Source: CAZSMK01 sp964608095
GTDB lineage: Bacteria > Sumerlaeota > Sumerlaeia > MWCT01 > JAGHBZ01
NCBI GenBank assembly: GCA_964608095.1
Contig: CAZSMK010000087.1
Coordinates: forward strand, 1-20,254
Direction of reading: 5' to 3'
Length of the DNA: 20,254 nt
This document shows, in pieces, positions 14,805 to 20,254 of this stretch. The notes below the pieces were generated by a model. It was not told the DNA's origin and ran no database searches. It saw only the letters and a list, made by a program, of their open reading frames with translations. The position numbers and the translations under genes were made by a program. Numbering within the stretch: position 1 is the stretch's first letter; each line of letters opens with the position of its first letter.

Positions 14805-16049
14805 ATGCAGGTTTTGACCCTCAGCTGGGAATTGGTGCCTTTCTATGTCGGTGGATTGGGAATTGTCTGTTCAGAATTAACCAAGTCGCTCAAGAAATGC
14901 GGTATTGGGATTACGTTTATGTTACCCCTGGCACAATCGAAGTTGAAACCTCCCTATGTGGATGAATTAGTGGTGGCGGAGGATATGGTTTATGACAATA
15001 GAAGCAGTGGTGAACAACTATGGAATAATAATGGTCACGAATCCAAAAGGCTTGAAGGTGACGGTCCAGAAGAAAATCCGGCATATCCGGGACTTTATTC
15101 ATCCTATTTATACGGCGATAACCTGCTCGAAAAAGTGTATAATTATGCGTCTCGTGTGCCCTCTCTCGTAAGTACTAAAGAATTCGATATCATCCATGCC
15201 CATGATTGGACCTCGTTCCCGGCTGCAATAAGCCTGAAAAGACGATACGGCAAACCCCTTGTCGTCCACGTTCATATAACCGAGCACGACAAAAGCGGTG
15301 GCGGTTATATCAATCCGCATATCTACCGCATAGAACGCGAGGGTATGCTGGCTGCTGACAGAGTGATTGCAGTCAGCGAGTTTCTAAAAAGAACCTGCAT
15401 TACCAGATATCATATCCCGGCAGATAAGATCAGCGTTGTGCACAACTCCCCTATTCCTATGAATGGTAAGAAAGCGCTCTGCTGGCGGAAAAGAAAAGAT
15501 GAACAGATAGTGATGTTCGCCGGCAGGGTCACGCTACAAAAGGGTCCTGATTATTTTGTGGAAGCCGCAAAACGCATCCTGGATAAACGTCCCGATGTCC
15601 ACTTTATCCTCGCGGGAAACGGCGATATGTTGCCACGCCTTATCGAACGTACCGCAGAACTTGGTATTATGCATAAGTTTATCTTCACAGGTTCCTATAA
15701 CCGCGAAGAGGCGGATATCTTGTTCACCCTTCCGGACGTCTTCATTATGCCGTCGGTTTCGGAACCCTTCGGACTTGTCGCCTATGAAGCGTTGATCAAC
15801 AAAGTACCCGTTATTGTTTCAAAACAGTCAGGCGTAGCCGAGGTGTTGCACCATTGTTTCAAAGTAAATTTCTGGGATATAGAGGATATAGCCGATAAAA
15901 CGCTTGCGCTTCTCGAGTATGGCGCGTTACGTAAAGAAATGGCTGAAGAGGGGTATCGCGAGGTAATGAGATCTACATGGGATGATTCAGCCCGTCATTG
16001 TATTCAACTCTATCGCGAAGTGTTACAAAAACCAATGTACACCGCATAA
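14805..16049 (+). CDS. GT4 glycosyltransferase, glycogen-synthase-like
   Basis: A 414-residue GT-B-fold enzyme. The N-terminal domain opens MQVLTLSWELVPFYVGGLGI, equivalent to the W-E-x-P-P-x-x-x-G-G-L-G start of bacterial GT4 glycogen/starch-synthase-like proteins. IIHAHDWTSFPAA is the conserved HxHDW region. The C-terminal domain has FAGRVTLQKGPDYFVEA for donor phosphate binding and SEPFGLVAYEAL, the E-x7-E motif of retaining GT4 enzymes. It probably transfers glucose from a nucleotide sugar to an alpha-glucan; donor identity is inferred. ATG 14805 is chosen because GGGGAG is 7 nt upstream and the protein then aligns with family starts; ATG 14802 adds one Met. The GH57-like gene follows after 18 bp, so the two are an operon. 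Confidence 0.87.
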   Translation: MQVLTLSWELVPFYVGGLGIVCSELTKSLKKCGIGITFMLPLAQSKLKPPYVDELVVAEDMVYDNRSSGEQLWNNNGHESKRLEGDGPEENPAYPGLYSSYLYGDNLLEKVYNYASRVPSLVSTKEFDIIHAHDWTSFPAAISLKRRYGKPLVVHVHITEHDKSGGGYINPHIYRIEREGMLAADRVIAVSEFLKRTCITRYHIPADKISVVHNSPIPMNGKKALCWRKRKDEQIVMFAGRVTLQKGPDYFVEAAKRILDKRPDVHFILAGNGDMLPRLIERTAELGIMHKFIFTGSYNREEADILFTLPDVFIMPSVSEPFGLVAYEALINKVPVIVSKQSGVAEVLHHCFKVNFWDIEDIADKTLALLEYGALRKEMAEEGYREVMRSTWDDSARHCIQLYREVLQKPMYTA

Positions 16050-16067
16050 TAACAAGGGAGAAATAAT

Positions 16068-17552
16068 GTGCCTACCATTCTTCTATACTTTCAAGTGCAC
16101 CAACCGAATAATCTCATGGAGTTTTCTTTTTTCAATAGCGGTTCGAATACGAGATATCTCGACGATACCGCTACGAGTAAAAATATTAAGCACCTTGCAG
16201 AGGCATGTTATATCCCCGCAAACCGGATACTTCTCGAACAAATAAAACGTCATGAAGGAAGGTTCAAGGTTGCCTTCGGTATTTCCGGAATAATGCTTGA
16301 AAGCCTCGCAACCCATGCGCCTGAAGTTATCGATTCTTTCAGAGAAATGGCGAAGACAGGCTGTGTTGAGTTTCTATGTATGCCTTACTATCACTCCCTT
16401 TCCAGCATTTTTTCGAGCAATGAATTCAAGGAAGAATTGATATCGCAGAGAAAAACCCTCGAGCATTTCTTCAACTGCACCCCGACAGTCGTGATGAACA
16501 CAGGTCTTATCTATAACGACCGAATAGGTGCCATAGTCGAGGAGATGGGCCTTAAGGGAATCCTTATCGAGGGAACCGAAATCGAGTCGCCCGAAAAGAT
16601 GCAAAACCGTGTATATAAGGCACACGGTACAAGGAATGTGAAAATTATCCCTCGCCATTATCGTTTAAGTGATGATATTGCCTTGAGGTTCCATGATAAA
16701 GGCTGGGATCAATATCCTTTAACTGCAGCCGGATATGTATCCTGGCTCGCTGCTATGCCGAACTCGAATAGCGTTATATCCATAGGACTAAATTATGAAA
16801 CTTTTGGGACGTACACCGTTCACCACTCAGATATTTTGAAGTTTCTGGAGTCATTACCCGGCGAGGGAGTTTCAAATCCGCAAATTCGTTGGAGAACTCC
16901 CGGCGAAGTGGTCAACGAAACCGAAGCGACTGAGGAACTATCTTTTCACGCACATATCTCATGGGCAGGTTATACCAAGGACCTTACCCCCTGGCTGGGA
17001 AGCCGTATTCAATTTGCCTCGTGCCGTAACCTCTATGATATAGAGAACCATGTTAAGGCAAGTAAGATTCCTGGCTTAATCGAATGCTGGCGAAAACTCG
17101 GTGATGCGGATTACCTTCACTACATAAAATGGCCTCCCCCTGAAGCGACAAAAACCAATTTCAGAAAATGGGAAAAGTCATACGATCTTTTTATAACATA
17201 TATGAATATTTTGCGAGATATCAAAAGGAGAGCAAATATGAAGAGAAGAGTTCTATCAACCCAAGAAAAAAAGAAAAAGGAATTGAAGCCTGACGCTTAT
17301 AAGACACCTTCGGAATATAATCTCTATTTTTTCCTGTGTAATGACAGGGTGATAAGCAGTCCAGCTGAATTGGTTGAAGAATTGGAAACCATGGACGACG
17401 ACGTTTTTCAATTTCATGTCAATAAAGAAAAAAACGATTTTACGAATTGGTTGCGCGACGTATTCGAGCTACACGAACTCGCAACAAGTTTACAGCGCAC
17501 ACGTAGCAAAACCGGCATGATCAGGGCTATCAATCGCTATTTTTCTATATAG
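16068..17552 (+). CDS. GH57 alpha-amylase-like protein with DUF5752-like C-terminus, probably inactive
   Basis: A 494-residue protein. Residues ~1-390 are a GH57 domain with recognisable conserved regions: FQVHQP (8-13), GCVEFLCMPYYHSL (98-111), VVMNTGLIYND (141-151), IGLNYETFGTY (239-249) and ISWAGYTKDLTPWLGSRIQ (297-315). GH57 alpha-amylases carry a nucleophile Glu in FRNTELIY and an acid/base Asp in MDYETFG; here these are Gly146 and Asn242. Both catalytic residues therefore seem lost, as in the described alpha-amylase-like homologues of GH57. Residues ~415-494 (YFFLCNDRVISS through FHVNKEKNDFTNWLRDVF) match the DUF5752 pattern. It may bind alpha-glucan and assist or regulate the GT4 partner. 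The start is GTG 16068 with AAGGGAG and a 7-nt spacer; the overlapping ATG is out of frame. Confidence 0.87.
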   Translation: MPTILLYFQVHQPNNLMEFSFFNSGSNTRYLDDTATSKNIKHLAEACYIPANRILLEQIKRHEGRFKVAFGISGIMLESLATHAPEVIDSFREMAKTGCVEFLCMPYYHSLSSIFSSNEFKEELISQRKTLEHFFNCTPTVVMNTGLIYNDRIGAIVEEMGLKGILIEGTEIESPEKMQNRVYKAHGTRNVKIIPRHYRLSDDIALRFHDKGWDQYPLTAAGYVSWLAAMPNSNSVISIGLNYETFGTYTVHHSDILKFLESLPGEGVSNPQIRWRTPGEVVNETEATEELSFHAHISWAGYTKDLTPWLGSRIQFASCRNLYDIENHVKASKIPGLIECWRKLGDADYLHYIKWPPPEATKTNFRKWEKSYDLFITYMNILRDIKRRANMKRRVLSTQEKKKKELKPDAYKTPSEYNLYFFLCNDRVISSPAELVEELETMDDDVFQFHVNKEKNDFTNWLRDVFELHELATSLQRTRSKTGMIRAINRYFSI

Positions 17553-17706
17553 CCGCTTTCATGGTCATGGGTTTATCACCTTACTTAAGGGCTTAATCGC
17601 ATCCTTCAAGACGCATCATAAACTACATAATCCAGCTTGCCTGATCGCTTACCTCTTGATAGCATCGCCTGTTCATTAACTAAAGAGAGTATTAAAGAAC
17701 AAACCG

Positions 17707-20106
17707 ATGCGAAGACTTCGCTATCTTTCAATAGTAACTATCTTTTTTTGCGGTGTGGCAGCTATTCTCCTCTCGGCCAAAACTGACGATACCGATACTA
17801 CTTCTTCTCAAACATTAAATTGGTCTGAATACGAGGGCTATACTGGTTCATTGAGTTGCCGGGAATGTCATCAACGTTTTCATCATCTGTGGAACACGTC
17901 ATTTCATGGTTCAGCGATGCAACCCTTTACACCTGAGCTTGCACGGGAAAAATTGCAGCCACAGAAAAAAGAAATCCGAATTAAAGATTATGGCTATAAA
18001 TACGAATTCGATGGCGAAAAAGGGTATGTGGTAGAACGAGGTCCCACCGAGACAAAGAAATATCGGATTCTTCATACATTGGGAGGGAAAAATGTCTTCT
18101 ATTTTCTGACCCTGCTCGAGCGCGGTAAATTGCAGACCTTGCCGATAGCGTATGACGTCCGGCGTTGTGAATGGTACGATATGGCTGCCAGCGGCGTTCG
18201 CCATTTTCTCGATATGCCCGACGAACCGATTTATTGGACTGAATGGCCGTATACATTCAACACAGCATGCTACAACTGTCACGTCAGTCAGCTTTCTAAG
18301 AACTACGCTCCCGAGACAGACACCTATAGCACAACATGGATAGAGCCCGGGATCAACTGTGAGACCTGTCACGGTCCATGCGAGGAGCATAACCGGATTT
18401 GCAGGGAAACGCCGGAAGGACAACTCCCTGAAGATTTAAAAATTACAGTCGTAATGCAAGACCATGGATTTACCGCGCACCAGGTGAATGCCGCATGTTC
18501 CGGATGTCATGCGAAGATGGTGCCCATCACGACTGCTTTTGTCCCCGGTGACGACTTTTTTCAACATTATGATATTACAACGTTGGAACACCATGACTTT
18601 TACCCGGATGGGCGCGACCTCGGTGAGAATTACACCTACACACTCTGGCGGATGAGTCCATGTGTAAAAGCAAGTAACCTCGACTGTATCCACTGCCATA
18701 CGTCGAGTGGACGTTACCGATTCCATGAACGCACGATAGCCAACAACGCATGTATGCCGTGTCATGAAGATCGTGTCCGTGAGGTAGCATCCCATTCACA
18801 TCATCCCGCAGATAGCGAAGCAAGTAAATGTATCTCCTGCCATATGCCGATGACAGAATTTGCGCGTATGCGCCGGAGCGATCACTCTATGCGCCCACCG
18901 ATGCCGGCGGCGTCCATTGCGTTTAAATCACCCAATGCCTGTAACATTTGCCACACGGATAAAAACGCGGAATGGGCAAACGCGCAGGTGCGTAAATGGC
19001 ATTCGCGTGATTACCAGAAACCCGTTATCGAAGTAGCTTCGCTGATTAAGGCGGGACGTGAAAACGATTGGTCGCTGTTATCTGAAATGCTCGAATATTT
19101 AAACAGGCGAAAGCACGACGAGATTTTTGCCAATTCATTGGTCCGCCTCCTGAGGTTTTGCAACGATGATCGAAAGTGGAAGGTACTCATCGATCTGGCA
19201 AAGCACGATCCATCTCCGCTTGTAAGGAGTAGTGCGCTCGATCAGCTCGGGGGTGTTCTCACGCCCGATAAAATCCACGTGCTCCTTTCCGCCACCCACG
19301 ATGAGTTTCGACTTGTCAGGATAAGGGCGGCTACTTCACTCGCCCCGGTTCCTTCCGCTATGCTTAAAAAGGAAGACCGCGAAGCGCTGGATAAAGCGAC
19401 ACAAGAATATCTGGCGGCTATGCGTTCCCGACCGGATGATGCATTGGCGCATTACAACCTGGGAAACTTCTTTGCGGCGCGAGGAGAATATGAAAAAGCC
19501 CTCGATTCCTACACGCAGGCTTTGAACCTTCTACCAGGTCTTGTGCAGGCATTGGTGAATGTTTCAATCGTCTACAACGCGATGGGACAGAACGAGCGAG
19601 CTGAACAAAGCCTGCGAAAGGCGACGGAAATCGCACCTGATAATGTCCCTGCACTACTTAACCTCGCCATGCTGCTCGGTGAAATGAAGAAAATGGAAGA
19701 TGCTGAACAGACCTTTCGCAAAGTTTTGGAACTGGATTCAGGGAATGCCCCGGCAGCTTATAATCTTGGGATTATCCTCTCAAAAAGAGAACAACTCGAT
19801 GACGGTATTGCATTTTTGCGTAAGGCTTCCGAGCTCGAGCCCACAAACGCAAAATATAGTTATAGCCTGGCATTTTATCTCCATGAAAAAGGCGACGTCG
19901 AAGCAGCAATCAAGGTACTCAATGAGCAAATTCAGCGAGACGTCAACGATGCTAATATTTATTTCCTTCTTGGCGATATCTATGAAAAAAGAGGGAAACT
20001 GAATGACGCGCTTGGAATATATAAAAAGGGGATGAAAAACCCACGCTTGAGCGAGCGTGATCGTTATATGCTTGGCGCTAAAATTCGAGAGATTCCCACT
20101 CGCTGA
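17707..20106 (+). CDS. Octahaem c-type cytochrome with HEAT-like and TPR repeats
   Basis: A 799-residue exported protein. An N-terminal basic-hydrophobic segment (residues 1-24) acts as signal or anchor. Eight CXXCH haem sites follow: CRECH51, CYNCH188, CETCH218, CSGCH264, CIHCH327, CMPCH349, CISCH375 and CNICH412. Distal His residues are plentiful. Residues ~440-550 look like HEAT-type helices (DPSPLVRSSALDQLGG, then FRLVRIRAATSLAP), and ~577-780 form about six TPR units (for example AHYNLGNFFAARGEYEKALD). It probably carries electrons in the periplasm or on the surface, with the repeats docking a partner. Cytochromes joined to TPRs occur in several environmental phyla, with unknown substrates. 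The ATG at 17707 has only a weak Shine-Dalgarno. No cytochrome maturation genes are in view. Confidence 0.9.
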   Translation: MRRLRYLSIVTIFFCGVAAILLSAKTDDTDTTSSQTLNWSEYEGYTGSLSCRECHQRFHHLWNTSFHGSAMQPFTPELAREKLQPQKKEIRIKDYGYKYEFDGEKGYVVERGPTETKKYRILHTLGGKNVFYFLTLLERGKLQTLPIAYDVRRCEWYDMAASGVRHFLDMPDEPIYWTEWPYTFNTACYNCHVSQLSKNYAPETDTYSTTWIEPGINCETCHGPCEEHNRICRETPEGQLPEDLKITVVMQDHGFTAHQVNAACSGCHAKMVPITTAFVPGDDFFQHYDITTLEHHDFYPDGRDLGENYTYTLWRMSPCVKASNLDCIHCHTSSGRYRFHERTIANNACMPCHEDRVREVASHSHHPADSEASKCISCHMPMTEFARMRRSDHSMRPPMPAASIAFKSPNACNICHTDKNAEWANAQVRKWHSRDYQKPVIEVASLIKAGRENDWSLLSEMLEYLNRRKHDEIFANSLVRLLRFCNDDRKWKVLIDLAKHDPSPLVRSSALDQLGGVLTPDKIHVLLSATHDEFRLVRIRAATSLAPVPSAMLKKEDREALDKATQEYLAAMRSRPDDALAHYNLGNFFAARGEYEKALDSYTQALNLLPGLVQALVNVSIVYNAMGQNERAEQSLRKATEIAPDNVPALLNLAMLLGEMKKMEDAEQTFRKVLELDSGNAPAAYNLGIILSKREQLDDGIAFLRKASELEPTNAKYSYSLAFYLHEKGDVEAAIKVLNEQIQRDVNDANIYFLLGDIYEKRGKLNDALGIYKKGMKNPRLSERDRYMLGAKIREIPTR

Positions 20107-20150
20107 ACATCTTGTTACTTCACAAATGTTCATACGCCTTCATTGACGGA

Positions 20151-20254
20151 TAAAAACTCGCACTCGCTATTCGATAACAAAGTATAGCTGTTAGTTTTAA
20201 ACGTTAATAACGACATCTTCGACTCACGACCCCGAGTGCGGGTACGAGTGCGAT
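20151..20254 (-). repeat. Long intergenic repeat, copy C (inverted, runs off the window)
   Basis: Read on the minus strand this begins ATCGCACTCGTACCCGCACT, then CGGGGTCGTGAGTCG. The AT-rich core and CTATACTTTGTTATCGAATA follow, then GCGAGTGCGAGTTTTT. It aligns with copy A from its GCGCACTCGG box through GCGAGTGCG, in the opposite orientation. The remainder lies beyond position 20254. Confidence 0.8.

Noticed and set aside
14651..14965. Plus-strand ORF of 104 codons overlapping the GT4 start
   Set aside because: Its N-terminal part is a translation of the 15-bp direct repeats and its remainder is out of frame with the clear GT4 gene.
15982..16245. ORF using the ATG at 16066 that overlaps the GTG start of the GH57-like gene
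   Set aside because: The ATG frame shows no GH57 motifs and ends early; the GTG frame carries the HQP region and all later conserved regions.

Overview
The window (about 20 kb, medium G+C with AT-rich intergenic stretches) looks like the chromosome of an uncultured, probably anaerobic, Gram-negative-type bacterium. The reasons are a lipoprotein with a lipobox, a multihaem c-type cytochrome with a signal anchor, several corrinoid-linked methyltransferase paralogues of the uroporphyrinogen-decarboxylase (URO-D) fold, and a GT4/GH57 glucan gene pair. This mix is common in PVC-type and neighbouring candidate phyla (Lentisphaerae, Hydrogenedentes, Omnitrophota and similar), but the sequence alone does not fix the phylum.

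Layout. Positions 3-107 (+) are the tail of a gene that begins outside the window. From 8992 down to 246 the minus strand carries a run of six genes: URO-D paralogue 3, a GNAT acetyltransferase-histone-deacetylase-like fusion, URO-D paralogue 2, a MetH-activation-domain-like protein, URO-D paralogue 1, and a large polytopic GT-C-like membrane protein. Between the activation protein and URO-D paralogue 1 lies a 33-codon plus-strand ORF that is a signal peptide with no mature protein. Diverging from this run at 9121 is a cytoplasmic GH78 alpha-L-rhamnosidase-like enzyme; the 128-bp spacer holds face-to-face promoter elements and an inverted repeat. Next come a small membrane-anchored helical protein (12102) and a DUF3332-type lipoprotein (12731), then a convergent, clearly AT-rich SAM methyltransferase (13422-14204, -).

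A 600-bp AT-rich stretch follows. It holds a coding remnant and three 15-bp direct repeats. It leads into a GT4 glycosyltransferase (14805) and, 18 bp later, a GH57-like protein fused to a DUF5752-like domain (16068) that appears to have lost both GH57 catalytic residues. The last gene (17707-20106) encodes an eight-haem cytochrome with HEAT-like and TPR repeats.

How the genes may work together. The URO-D proteins and the activation-domain protein point to corrinoid-dependent methyl transfer; no corrinoid-binding protein or methyltransferase I is present here. The divergent rhamnosidase suggests, as inference only, processing of methylated and acetylated deoxysugar glycans. The GT4/GH57 pair points to alpha-glucan metabolism or its control.

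The most unusual structural signal is a dispersed intergenic repeat family rich in GCGAGTGCG/CGCACTCG. It has three long copies (4750-4927, 11990-12119, and inverted at 20151-20254, which runs off the window) and two short relics (4020-4052, 13311-13340). One copy contributes the start codon of its downstream gene, and another contributes part of a Shine-Dalgarno.
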